Of a stretch of 64,000 nucleotides of DNA, positions 31,980-40,704 are shown piece by piece (the first letter of the stretch is position 1; each line of letters begins with the position of its first letter). This DNA comes from Elusimicrobia bacterium GWA2_51_34. Lineage in GTDB: Bacteria; Elusimicrobiota; Elusimicrobia; Elusimicrobiales; UBA9959. The DNA is taken from positions 65,016-129,015 of the forward strand of contig MGTS01000042.1 of NCBI GenBank assembly GCA_001799565.1. The letters run 5' to 3'. The position numbers and the translations under genes are program-made. The notes under the pieces are model-generated. The model made no database searches. It saw only the letters and a program-made list of their open reading frames with translations, and was not told the origin of the DNA.

Positions 31980-32090
31980 TCAGGGTCAAGGTTCAATGGT
32001 TCAGGGTTCAACGGTTCACGGTTATTTTTTCCACGATCTTCTTGTGTTCCCTGATTTTCAACCGTTGAACCGCTGAACTGTGAACCTGCG
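31980..32090. repeat. Word hairpin, GGTTCAA family
   Basis: GTCAAGGTTCAATGGTTCAG and further GGTTCAACGGTTCACGG words (31983-32020) are complementary to CAACCGTTGAACCGCTGAAC and TGTGAACC (32058-32085), across a T-rich loop. It lies between the FAD oxidase and the Fe-S gene, both on the minus strand. Confidence 0.78.
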
Positions 32091-32109
32091 TAGCAACCAT
32101 GTTTTTAAT

Positions 32110-33687
32110 TCAAAATATCACATCGGGGTTCAGTATCATGGCCGGATCGGCCAGGCGTTTCATGGCCAGGTGCTTTTCAACCAGTTCGTCCCCGAAAGCC
32201 CGCCGTATATAACCCTTCATCATGCCGCCGAAACGGTAATAGCTGGTTTTCATTTCCACGCCTATTTCGTATATCTCGTTCTTGAACGCCTGCAGGTACT
32301 CGCGGCTGTAAACAGTGTCGCCCAGTATCGGCTCAAACTCGCACCCATAGGCAAAGCCAGCGGCGTCCGGCGGAACGCAGGACATCTCGTAGCGCTCGCG
32401 CCGGCCCGAAAGCTTTATACCCACGCAGTAAAGAGTGTAACGCGGGAAATACTTTTTGCATACCGCGTTTCCGCGCTCAATGGCCTCCACAAATTTATCG
32501 GCGCTGGTGGCCAGGTCCGGTATTACCATCTTCCGGCCGCCCCAGAATTTCCAGACCTGGTTTCCGAAAACTACCGCGCGGTCAATAATCCTGCCGTCTT
32601 CCATGAAATGGGCCGGATTGAAGGCCGGCTCAAGCTCCTGCTTGCGGCCCAGCAGGTAAAGCGCTTCACCGACGCGCCATGGCCTGAGCGCGTAATGCCA
32701 GGCCATGCGCAGGCCGAAACCCAGCTCTCCGTGGCCGCGGAGGCGTTTGCGCCAGCCGGCAAAAAAAGCGCGTTCGCGCCCGTCCGAATCAAACGCCACA
32801 AGCAGGTTCACGGCCTTGTCCATTATAGTGAGTATCCCGCAATAGTCCGCCGCGTCCTCCCGCACCAGCATCTGCAGGTCTTCCATTGCCTCGCGCAGGG
32901 AGCCATAGTAAAAGTAATGCATGGTTACGGGAGTGAATTTGCGCACCCGCATCGTGGCTTCGGTTATCACTCCGAACTGGCCGTAGCCCAGCAGAACGCG
33001 TTCAAAGAGATCCGCATTCAGGGTTTCGGAACATTCCTTTATCTCGCCCGTGGGAGTGACCACCTGAAGAGAGACCGCCTGATCGGCGCTGCAGCCCAGC
33101 CGCGGAGAATTTATATCTATCCCTCCAACCGCCAGCGTCCCGCCCAGGGACGATGTCAGGTTAAGCGGAGCCGACAGGTAATCCAGGCCGTCCCGGCGCA
33201 GCACCTCGGCCAGAGTATGCCAATAGACGCCGGCCTCGGCCCGGACCGTCATGTTTTGCGCGTCCACCGATATAACGCGGCTCATGCCGCGCATATCAAG
33301 CAGAAGGCCGCCGAAGGCCACCGATTCTCCTTCAGTGGTAAGCCCTCCGCCTTTTACCGTCACGGGCACACGGTGCAGCTGGGCCTGCTTAAGAATAGCC
33401 GAGATCTGCGCGGCTGAACCGGCAAGCGTTATACCGTGCGGCATACCGTAAGCCAGGCCGCCGGAATCCGAGGAGTAAAAACCGCAGGTTTGCCTGTTTT
33501 CGCATACTTCTATGTTACGGGCCCGCAAAGCCGTGACGAACTCGTTCCAGCCCTTGCCGTTCCACCGGGCCGGATTGGTCTGCCGCCGCGGTATCCCCTT
33601 AAGGGAATCCGGCGCGACGTGGTCAATCGCGGCCGGGGACGAAACGCGCGCGGCAGCCGCAAAAGCGCTTATGTCGGAACCTTTCAT
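32110..33687 (-). CDS. FAD-binding PCMH-type oxidase (GlcD-like)
   Basis: A 525-residue flavoprotein of the vanillyl-alcohol-oxidase/GlcD superfamily. From about residue 90 the FAD-binding domain has VPVTVKGGGLTTEGESVAFG and the later LTSSLGGTLAVGGID, SLQVVTPTGEI, LLGYGQFGVITEATMRV motifs. Such enzymes oxidise hydroxy acids or alcohols and pass electrons to a partner; the following dicluster Fe-S protein is the obvious acceptor. The long C-terminal half, which determines substrate, is not recognised. First gene of a three-gene minus-strand set; diverges from the ABC exporter genes. Confidence 0.82.
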   Translation of the reverse strand: MKGSDISAFAAAARVSSPAAIDHVAPDSLKGIPRRQTNPARWNGKGWNEFVTALRARNIEVCENRQTCGFYSSDSGGLAYGMPHGITLAGSAAQISAILKQAQLHRVPVTVKGGGLTTEGESVAFGGLLLDMRGMSRVISVDAQNMTVRAEAGVYWHTLAEVLRRDGLDYLSAPLNLTSSLGGTLAVGGIDINSPRLGCSADQAVSLQVVTPTGEIKECSETLNADLFERVLLGYGQFGVITEATMRVRKFTPVTMHYFYYGSLREAMEDLQMLVREDAADYCGILTIMDKAVNLLVAFDSDGRERAFFAGWRKRLRGHGELGFGLRMAWHYALRPWRVGEALYLLGRKQELEPAFNPAHFMEDGRIIDRAVVFGNQVWKFWGGRKMVIPDLATSADKFVEAIERGNAVCKKYFPRYTLYCVGIKLSGRRERYEMSCVPPDAAGFAYGCEFEPILGDTVYSREYLQAFKNEIYEIGVEMKTSYYRFGGMMKGYIRRAFGDELVEKHLAMKRLADPAMILNPDVIF

Positions 33688-33809
33688 ATACTCAATTTTA
33701 ATAAATTATCGGCCCAGATGCGGCGGAAAACTGATCTTACGGCGCCTAGAGCCCTGAGCCCGATACATGTATAAGGCGCGACAATTGTGAATTTTGTAGA
33801 ATACCATTT

Positions 33810-35591
33810 ATGCACGGAGACGCCCACTACGACGAGAGCCAGGACCAGAAGGAGAAAATAAACTACAAAGCCACCTTCCGCATGCTTTACAGCCTAATGG
33901 CGCCGCAAAAGCGGGGGTTTGCCGTTGCCGCAGTCTGGCTCACGCTCTCCTCCGCGTTGAATCTGCTCTCTCCGATAATCGCGAAGTATATAATTGACAC
34001 GGCCATGCCGGCGAAAGATTACCGCCTTGTCATTTTTTCAGTTACGGCCCTTTTCAGTAATTCGCTTCTCTTCCTGGTCTTCACCTATTTCCTGCGCATG
34101 GGGCTTGTGCGCACCGGCCAGCAGATAATGACAAACCTGAAGAAAAAGATGCTCGGCCATATGCTGGGCCTTGACCTTCCGTTCTACGCGCAATATCCCG
34201 TGGGGCGGCTTATGGCCCGCGTTCAATCGGACACGGCCAGCCTCTATGAGCTTTTTACCGAAACCTCCATCACCATATTCCGCGATATACTGATGTTCTT
34301 CGTCACATTCGGCATACTGGCTTTCTTCAACCTGCGGCTCACGCTGCTGCTTATGAGCGTGCTGCCCTTCGTCATGATAGTCAGCGTGATCTTCCTGCAT
34401 AAAAGCTCCACTATGTTCGTGACCGTCAGAAAACTGGCCAGCGAGATATCCGGCTTTTTAAGCGAACACGTCAGCGCCATCGCGCTGCTGCAGGCCTACA
34501 ACCGTGAAGCCATGGCCGCTGCCAGGCTGAACGCCGTAAATAAACGTAAATTCGACGCCGAGCTGAGCGCTGAAATAATGTCAATAATCTTTTTCCTGGC
34601 CGTAATACTGCTTAGCCCTATATCCATAGCCATGATACTGGGCGTAGGGGGCGGCTGGGCGCTGGAAGGCGGCATCAGCATAGGAACGCTTGTAATGTTC
34701 ATTCTCTATGTGGACAAACTTTTTGAACCGGTGTTCCGCCTGTCCGAGCACATAAGCATCATACAGCGCTCCTTCTCGGCCGGCCATCGCATAGCCCGGA
34801 TAATGGAACGCCGCCCCGCCATAACCGACCCGGCAAAACCGCATTTTATACATTCCATGCGGGACAGCATAGAATTCCGCGACGTCTGGATGAAATACGC
34901 CCCGGAGGACCCCTGGGTGATAAAAGGCGTTTCATTCACCCTGCGTAAAGGCAAAAGTCTGGCCATAGTGGGCGAGACCGGCGGCGGCAAGACCACCATA
35001 ACCAACCTGCTTTTCAAATTCTATACCCCGCAGAAAGGGCGGATACTGATAGATGGCGCGGATATCTCCGAAATAAGCCTGAAATCCCTGCGCACCGCCA
35101 TAGGCCTTGTGCAGCAGGATATATATCTTTTCCCCGGCACGATAATGCAGAATCTTAAGCTGATGGACGACGCTGTGCCGGACGCCCTGGTGCACGACGC
35201 CATAAAGACAATAGGCCTGGACGCCTTTTTCAAACATCACAGCCTGAACAAGCAGATAGTGGAAAAAGGCGTAAACCTCTCGGCCGGCGAAAAGCAGGTG
35301 ATCTCCCTGGTGCGGGCCATGGTCCTTAATCAGGAGGTGCTGGCGCTGGACGAGGCCACTTCGCACATAGACCCCTACACCGAGCGCCTGATAAACACCG
35401 CCATGCGGCGGCTCCTAAAGCAAAAGACCATGATAGTAATAGCGCACAGACTTTCCACCATAAAGTACGCCGACGAGATAATACTTATATCCGAGGGAGA
35501 AGTGAAGGAACGCGGCACACACGCGGCTCTGCTGGCCCATGGCGGAATTTACTCCAGGTTTTACAAATTGCAGTTCGGGGATAGCGGCTAG
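33810..35591 (+). CDS. ABC exporter half-transporter, subunit 1
   Basis: A 593-residue fusion of a six-helix membrane domain (about 30-320) and an ATPase domain. Walker A is GETGGGKTT. The signature is non-canonical, NLSAGEKQ instead of LSGGQ. Walker B LALDEATSHID keeps the catalytic Glu, and the switch His is in IAHRLST. It pairs with the next gene as a heterodimeric exporter of lipids, drugs or peptides. The altered signature combined with the partner's altered Walker B predicts one degenerate and one active ATP site. A TAGAAT box lies seven bases before the ATG and there is no Shine-Dalgarno, so the mRNA may be leaderless. Confidence 0.88.
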   Translation: MHGDAHYDESQDQKEKINYKATFRMLYSLMAPQKRGFAVAAVWLTLSSALNLLSPIIAKYIIDTAMPAKDYRLVIFSVTALFSNSLLFLVFTYFLRMGLVRTGQQIMTNLKKKMLGHMLGLDLPFYAQYPVGRLMARVQSDTASLYELFTETSITIFRDILMFFVTFGILAFFNLRLTLLLMSVLPFVMIVSVIFLHKSSTMFVTVRKLASEISGFLSEHVSAIALLQAYNREAMAAARLNAVNKRKFDAELSAEIMSIIFFLAVILLSPISIAMILGVGGGWALEGGISIGTLVMFILYVDKLFEPVFRLSEHISIIQRSFSAGHRIARIMERRPAITDPAKPHFIHSMRDSIEFRDVWMKYAPEDPWVIKGVSFTLRKGKSLAIVGETGGGKTTITNLLFKFYTPQKGRILIDGADISEISLKSLRTAIGLVQQDIYLFPGTIMQNLKLMDDAVPDALVHDAIKTIGLDAFFKHHSLNKQIVEKGVNLSAGEKQVISLVRAMVLNQEVLALDEATSHIDPYTERLINTAMRRLLKQKTMIVIAHRLSTIKYADEIILISEGEVKERGTHAALLAHGGIYSRFYKLQFGDSG

Positions 35592-35812
35592 TCACAAGAC
35601 ACAAGTCACAGGTCACAAGTAACAGCCGGAAGAAACAAGTGCGGAAAAATGATTTTTTAAAACTTTAATTATTGCAGACTGAAACCAAAAAACTGTTATA
35701 TGACTTCTATGAAAATTTGTAGTTTGCCATTACTTGTGCTCTGTGACTTGCAACTTGAAGCTGTTGTTTTTTCCGGCTTGTGACTTGTGACATGTGACTT
35801 GAGACTATTATT
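35589..35812. repeat. Word hairpin (long), GTCACAAG family
   Basis: CTAGTCACAAGACACAAGTC and further GGTCACAAGTAAC words start within the stop codon of exporter subunit 1. The right arm (35724-35808) has GTGACTTGCAACTTGAAG and CTTGTGACTTGTGACATGTG. An about 80-base A/T-rich loop separates them. This is the longest hairpin of the set and occupies the whole gap between the two exporter genes. Confidence 0.78.
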
Positions 35813-35814
35813 CT

Positions 35815-37608
35815 ATGTTCTTCACTCTTAACTGGCTTTGGCCTCACTGGAAACGGCATAAGTACCGGATGCTTGCCATCGTGGCGCTTGGCATGGTCAG
35901 CGCCGCGCTTACCGCCCTTTACCCCTACGTAATAAAGCAGATAATAAACGGCCTGAGCGGCGGCATAACCAGGGAACTGCTGCGCCGGGACATCTATATC
36001 ATCTTAGGCGTAGGAATTGCCAACACTATAACCAGCATAATCGCCCAGCGCAACCGCGCATACATGAACATGCGCTTTGAATGGGAATTTCGCCAGCAGC
36101 TCTTTGAGCACATCCTGACTCTGGACCAGGCCTTCTATCACCGCTATACCACCGGCGACCTTGTCACCCGCATGGTGGACGACATCTCCAATAAAATATC
36201 CTGGTTCTCCTGCTCGGGAGTGTTTCGTTTTATCCAGTCCTTATTCACGCTTATAGGCGCGATCACTATGATGGCACTTCTGAACCCGCTGCTTGCCCTC
36301 TGGGTGCTGGCTCCGGCTCCGCTGCTTATTGCCACCTCAATAAAAACCGGCCGCAAGCTGGAAGCGCGCTACGACAGCCTTCAGAAAACTATTTCACTGA
36401 TCTATGATTTTCTTGAAACCTGCTTTACCGGGATAAAGCTCATAAAAGCCAACGCCAAGGAACCCGCCCAGGGGATATTTTTCTCCGCCAAGGCTGACGC
36501 GCAGAGGGACGCCGAAATTTCGGTGGCAAAAGTGGATATTATATTCTCGTATTTCTATCACTCCGCCAATTTTATTTCCATCTCCATGGTTTTCCTGGCC
36601 GGAGGCCTGATGGTGATAAGCGGCAGAGCCAGCCTTGGCGACCTTATAGCCTTTTATTTCTACGCGGGCATGATCATGATGCCGCTTATGGACATAAGCC
36701 AGTTCTTCGTGGCGGGCAACAGGGCGGGTGCCTCAGTAAAGCGCGTGGATGAACTGCTGCAGGCGAGATCCGCGGTAAAAAAACCCTCCGTGCCCGCGCC
36801 CGCGCCCACCCGCATTGAAACAGTGGAATGCAGCGGGGTCTCGGTGACACCACTACCTCTCAGCGGCAACAAGCAGCAGACAGGTGGCGGGGTGACGGCG
36901 GGCAAGGACGGCGCCCATTTACTTAAAGCAATAACCTTCGCGGTGAAGTCCGGCCAGCTTATCTCGGTGGTCGGAAAGATCGGTTCAGGCAAGAGCAGCC
37001 TGCTGGCCATGCTGACCCGCTTCGCGGAATTTTCGGGGGGGGAACTGCGCGTAAACGGCACGGACATACGCAAGTTCACTCCGGCGGCAATAAGGGAACG
37101 GATGGGGCTGGTTACGCAGGACCCATTCATTATGACGGGAACGGTCCTTAACAACATAACCCTTGGCAGGGAAAATATTCCGGAAGGGGCCGTTGATACC
37201 GCGATACGGGTCTCCCAGCTGAAGCACGATATTTCAAAGCTGCCTAAAGGCCTGGAAACTTCCGTTGGCACGCGCGGCTTCGCGCTCTCAGGCGGGCAGA
37301 AGCAGCGGGTGGCTATAGCGCGGGCCCTGCTGCTGCGGCCGGACCTGCTCTTACTGGACGACGCGACCAGCGCGATGGACGCGCAGACCGAGGACAATTT
37401 CTGGCGTGATTTCCGCGAAGAGATGCCGGACGCCATCTGCCTTATTGTGACCCACAGAGTGAAGACTATTGAGCATTCCGACCTTATTTTGACGCTGGAC
37501 GGGGGCCGTATGGCGGAGAAAGGCACCCACGCTGAACTGATGGCCTTAAACGGCCTCTACCGGCAGATTTACGAACGCCGTAAACTGGAAGAAGAACTGA
37601 AAATGTAA
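35815..37608 (+). CDS. ABC exporter half-transporter, subunit 2 (degenerate site)
   Basis: A 597-residue half-transporter with a six-helix membrane domain and an ATPase domain. Walker A is KIGSGKSSL, the signature ALSGGQKQR is canonical, but Walker B ends LLLLDDATSAMD, with Asp in place of the catalytic Glu. The switch His is present (VTHRVKT). A Ser/Pro/Thr-rich linker of about 50 residues separates membrane and ATPase domains. As in TM287/288-type exporters, its Walker motifs probably form the degenerate site with the partner's NLSAGEKQ. Substrate unknown. Confidence 0.88.
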   Translation: MFFTLNWLWPHWKRHKYRMLAIVALGMVSAALTALYPYVIKQIINGLSGGITRELLRRDIYIILGVGIANTITSIIAQRNRAYMNMRFEWEFRQQLFEHILTLDQAFYHRYTTGDLVTRMVDDISNKISWFSCSGVFRFIQSLFTLIGAITMMALLNPLLALWVLAPAPLLIATSIKTGRKLEARYDSLQKTISLIYDFLETCFTGIKLIKANAKEPAQGIFFSAKADAQRDAEISVAKVDIIFSYFYHSANFISISMVFLAGGLMVISGRASLGDLIAFYFYAGMIMMPLMDISQFFVAGNRAGASVKRVDELLQARSAVKKPSVPAPAPTRIETVECSGVSVTPLPLSGNKQQTGGGVTAGKDGAHLLKAITFAVKSGQLISVVGKIGSGKSSLLAMLTRFAEFSGGELRVNGTDIRKFTPAAIRERMGLVTQDPFIMTGTVLNNITLGRENIPEGAVDTAIRVSQLKHDISKLPKGLETSVGTRGFALSGGQKQRVAIARALLLRPDLLLLDDATSAMDAQTEDNFWRDFREEMPDAICLIVTHRVKTIEHSDLILTLDGGRMAEKGTHAELMALNGLYRQIYERRKLEEELKM

Positions 37609-37628
37609 TAAGGAGTACCTTTATCGCT

Positions 37629-37688
37629 CGGGGGCCTGCCGCCGGATTTATTTGCGGGGGCCTGCCGCCGGATTTATTTGCGGGGGCC
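37629..37688. repeat. 26-bp tandem repeat (2.3 copies)
   Basis: A 26-bp unit beginning CGGGGGCCTGCCGCCGGATT occurs exactly at 37629-37654 and 37655-37680, with a third partial copy CGGGGGCC. It lies in the 308-bp gap 37609-37916 between a plus-strand and a minus-strand gene. The following 37708-37757 segment resembles 59337-59386 (GGCNGTGCCGTANCA..CAGACGGC). Nothing coding is visible in the gap. Confidence 0.85.
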
Positions 37689-37916
37689 GGGTCGGCTACC
37701 AGCCTATGGCAGTGCCGTATCAAGGCCTATGGCCATCAGACGGCTCACGGCCGCCCTTATCCTCGGCCTCCTGAATGCCCAAGTCGGCCTCCGGAAAACC
37801 CCCGCAAACAAACCCGGCGTCACCCCTAGCGAACAGCATAAAGTTTTTAATATATACATGGCCCCACCCTCATTAATGGTAAATTAAAATTGCCCTACCC
37901 GTTCACTTAGATAGCT

Positions 37917-38831
37917 TCACAGCGCCAGGGTCATTACCCAGTCGTAGAGGTAGAGGAGGGGGAAGAAAAGCAGCGTGGTAAAGATGATGGACTGGGAGAC
38001 CAGGTCAGCGTCAAAATTAAATTCCTTCGCTATCACAAAATTCAGCACCGCCACCGGCATACACGCTTCCAGATACCCCACCCGCGCGGCTTCGCCTTTA
38101 AAATCCAGAAGATAGGCCAGCAGCAGATAGAATAACGGCAGCACGAACAGCTTCAGGCCGGCGATAAAGGAAAGTTTCTGGAAATTGCCGGAGACGCTCT
38201 TGCCGTAAAGGCTTAACCCCATAGTGAAAAGCGCCAGCGGCAGGGTTGTCCTGCCGATATCAGAAAGCACCGTCTTTAAGAGCCCGGGTACCGGTACTGC
38301 GAACCACGATATCAGAAGCCCCGACACCGAAGCCCAGAGCACAAGATTATGCAGTATTATCTTCCTTAAACTTGAGATGCCTGGACAGCTCCCCTCGCAT
38401 ATCACATTGATCAACAGGAAACCCAGAGTGAAGATCACAATATTCTGAATTGAGCCCAGCACGGCGGCATAGCCGATGGCCCACTCGCCAAGGCGCATGG
38501 AAACCACGGGAAAGCCGAGATACACCGTATTTCCCAGCGCCGCCACTATCACCGCAGTCCGCGCCAGCCGCCAGTCCAGCACCCGCGCCCGCCATAACCC
38601 GGTTATTAACGCCATCAGCGCTATTATCGGAAGCGTGTTGACCAGCAGGAAATCAACGCCTAGGCCCTTAAGAGGCGTGTCAATTATCTTTACAAAAGTA
38701 AGGGCCGGCAGAGCGGCGTAGTAAAGATACCGGTTGAAAACATTTTCCGCGCCGTCTGGAACCAGGCTGTATTTGCGGAACACCCAGCCTAAAACCATGA
38801 TAAGGAAAATATTGGCAACAATAGAAGTCAC
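37917..38831 (-). CDS. AEC-family transporter
   Basis: A 304-residue membrane protein with about eight to ten hydrophobic segments in two halves, typical of the auxin efflux carrier family. MVLGWVFRKYSLVPDGAENVF at the N-terminus (two overlapping motifs) and LAFTMGLSL-type central segment (ALFTMGLSLYGK) match bacterial members that carry malate, malonate or other small acids. Its neighbours are also transporters, but no operon partner fixes a substrate. It is separated from the AspT-type antiporter gene upstream by a GCTAGTAGGC-subfamily hairpin. Confidence 0.8.
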   Translation of the reverse strand: MTSIVANIFLIMVLGWVFRKYSLVPDGAENVFNRYLYYAALPALTFVKIIDTPLKGLGVDFLLVNTLPIIALMALITGLWRARVLDWRLARTAVIVAALGNTVYLGFPVVSMRLGEWAIGYAAVLGSIQNIVIFTLGFLLINVICEGSCPGISSLRKIILHNLVLWASVSGLLISWFAVPVPGLLKTVLSDIGRTTLPLALFTMGLSLYGKSVSGNFQKLSFIAGLKLFVLPLFYLLLAYLLDFKGEAARVGYLEACMPVAVLNFVIAKEFNFDADLVSQSIIFTTLLFFPLLYLYDWVMTLAL

Positions 38832-38844
38832 ATAAGCTCCATAG

Positions 38845-38932
38845 GATAGCCGGCTTGTAGGCGGGTAAGCTAGTATGCTTTCTGTGGAGTTCCTAAATTA
38901 GGCTTACAAGCATACACGCCTACCAGCAAACA
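38845..38932. repeat. Word hairpin, GCTAGTAGGC subfamily
   Basis: Left arm GGCTTGTAGGCGGGTAAGCT (38856 on), loop TTTCTGTGGAGTTCC, right arm AGGCTTACAAGCATACACGC then CTACC. Loop and right arm are almost identical to those at 52148-52236 and 59157-59290. It sits between two minus-strand transporter genes. Confidence 0.82.
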
Positions 38933-38936
38933 ATTG

Positions 38937-40592
38937 TCATTTCATAAACAACAGCACCATCACCTGCGCGGAAATTATGCGCAGTATCATTACAAGCGGG
39001 TAGACTGTGGCGTACGACATGGCGGACAGGTTAGACGGGGCCATGGCGCCGGCAAAAGCCAAAGCGGGGGGATCGGTCATGGAACCGGCCAAAAAGCCGC
39101 AAAGCGACATGTAATTAATTTTATATCTGACCTTGGCGAATATTCCGATAACAAGAATGGGAATGACCGTAAGCGCGAAGGCAAGTCCCATTATCATCAG
39201 GCCGTTGCCGTTTACTATGGTCTCAACGAATTTCCCGCCGGCCTTAAGGCCCACGCACGCCAGAAACATCACAATGCCAAGTTCCCGCAGCATCAGGTTG
39301 GCGGCCGGGGGCATATACCAGTTTAACGGGCCGATGGTCTGCGCGTAACTTAAGAATATGGCCGTTATCAACGGCCCGCCCGCGAGCCCCAGTTTTACAG
39401 GCTCGGAAAGACCCGGTATTGAAATAGGAATGGAACCCAGTATAACCCCCAGAGCAATACCTATAAAAGCCGGCACCAGCTGCGGATGATTAAGATCTTT
39501 CGGGGAATTGCCAAGCATGGCGGCGGCGTTCGTCACCGAAGACTCTTCGCCCACTATAACAAGGTTGTCGGCGAATTGCAGCACATATTTGTCGGAAACA
39601 ATAAATTCCACGTCGGCGCGGGAGACGCGGGTGGCTACCACATTATATTGCGACTCCAGTTTTACCTCCTCAAGTGTGCGGCCTATCACATCCTTTCTGG
39701 TCACTATAACGCGCGAATGTATTATGCGGCTGGGCAGTTCTTTAAGATTCATATCGCTTTTTGAGCCCACCACCAGCATGAACCCGGCCACATGCTCTTC
39801 GCTGCCCACGGCCAGCACCACGTCGCCCACATGGATCACTGTATCATCGTGAGCGATTACCATCCGGCCGTCATGATAGACGCGGGAAATTACCACGCTC
39901 AGCTCGGCTATCGCGGGAATGCCTTTTATTTTCAAGCCTTCCAGATTTTTATTTTCCACTTTTATGCTGGTGGAGGTCAGGTTTGATCCGGTTTTTTCGG
40001 GGGGGCAATAACGCATGTCGGCCTGAACCTCGGCGCGAAAAATGCGCTTTATAACTATCATCGTAAGTATGACGCCGAGTATAGCTCCCGGGTAGGCCAG
40101 GGCGTAGCCCACCGACGCGCTGCTTGCCGCTTCCGGGTTTACGGCGCCAAGAGTCTGCTGGGCCGCGGCCAAAGAAGGGGTATTGGTAACGGCGCCGGCG
40201 TACATTCCCACGGCTGTGGGAATATCCACGGCGAAGAACCTGCTTATCAAAATGGTTATGCCTACGCCGCCAAGCACCACGGCCGAGGCAAGCAGGTTAA
40301 GGCGCACGCCTTCCTTGCGCAAAGAGGAGAAAAAGCCGGGCCCGACCTGCGTGCCTATGGAATAAACGAAAAGTATAAGGCCGAAGTCGCGCAGGAATTC
40401 CAGCGTATCGTGGTTGATATCCACGCCTAAATGCCCGAAAAATATGCCGGAAAACAAAACACCGGCTATACCCAGGTTTATGCCTAAAATTTTTATATTG
40501 CCGAAAGCCAGTCCCGCCGCCGAAACCACCATTATCACAAAAACGGACCAGGCCACAGACTGCGGGGAGAAAAGCTGGGAAAAAAATTCCAT
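38937..40592 (-). CDS. AspT/YidE-family antiporter with two RCK_C domains
   Basis: A 551-residue transporter. The N-terminal membrane half starts with NIKILGINLGIAGVLFSGIF and FLRDFGLILFVYSIGTQVGP, hallmarks of the AspT/YbjL/YidE antiporter duplication domain. The central soluble part has two RCK_C-type domains (around DDTVIHVGDVVLAVGSEEHV and KYVLQFADNLVIVGEESSV). A second membrane half ends the protein. AspT exchanges aspartate and alanine; other members are uncharacterised. The RCK_C pair suggests regulation by a small ligand. Diverges from the MFS gene. Confidence 0.85.
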   Translation of the reverse strand: MEFFSQLFSPQSVAWSVFVIMVVSAAGLAFGNIKILGINLGIAGVLFSGIFFGHLGVDINHDTLEFLRDFGLILFVYSIGTQVGPGFFSSLRKEGVRLNLLASAVVLGGVGITILISRFFAVDIPTAVGMYAGAVTNTPSLAAAQQTLGAVNPEAASSASVGYALAYPGAILGVILTMIVIKRIFRAEVQADMRYCPPEKTGSNLTSTSIKVENKNLEGLKIKGIPAIAELSVVISRVYHDGRMVIAHDDTVIHVGDVVLAVGSEEHVAGFMLVVGSKSDMNLKELPSRIIHSRVIVTRKDVIGRTLEEVKLESQYNVVATRVSRADVEFIVSDKYVLQFADNLVIVGEESSVTNAAAMLGNSPKDLNHPQLVPAFIGIALGVILGSIPISIPGLSEPVKLGLAGGPLITAIFLSYAQTIGPLNWYMPPAANLMLRELGIVMFLACVGLKAGGKFVETIVNGNGLMIMGLAFALTVIPILVIGIFAKVRYKINYMSLCGFLAGSMTDPPALAFAGAMAPSNLSAMSYATVYPLVMILRIISAQVMVLLFMK

Positions 40593-40704
40593 AAGGACTC
40601 TTTGCCGGAAGATAAAATATAGCTACAGATACAATCTTATCAAAATGGGTTCACACCTCAAAATTTAATATCATTAATATATTCATCGGGAATGGAGCTG
40701 AAAA

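Noticed and set aside
32080-33417. 445-codon plus-strand open frame
   Set aside because: It is antisense to the FAD-binding oxidase, whose motifs are clear; its composition is a GC-skewed shadow with no recognisable motif.
36660-37526. 288-codon minus-strand open frame
   Set aside because: Antisense to the ATPase domain of exporter subunit 2, which has Walker A, signature and Walker B motifs; Ser/Arg-rich shadow.
37678-37887. 69-codon open frame in the 308-bp gap
   Set aside because: It begins within the tandem repeat and shows no motif or ribosome-binding site; likely chance.
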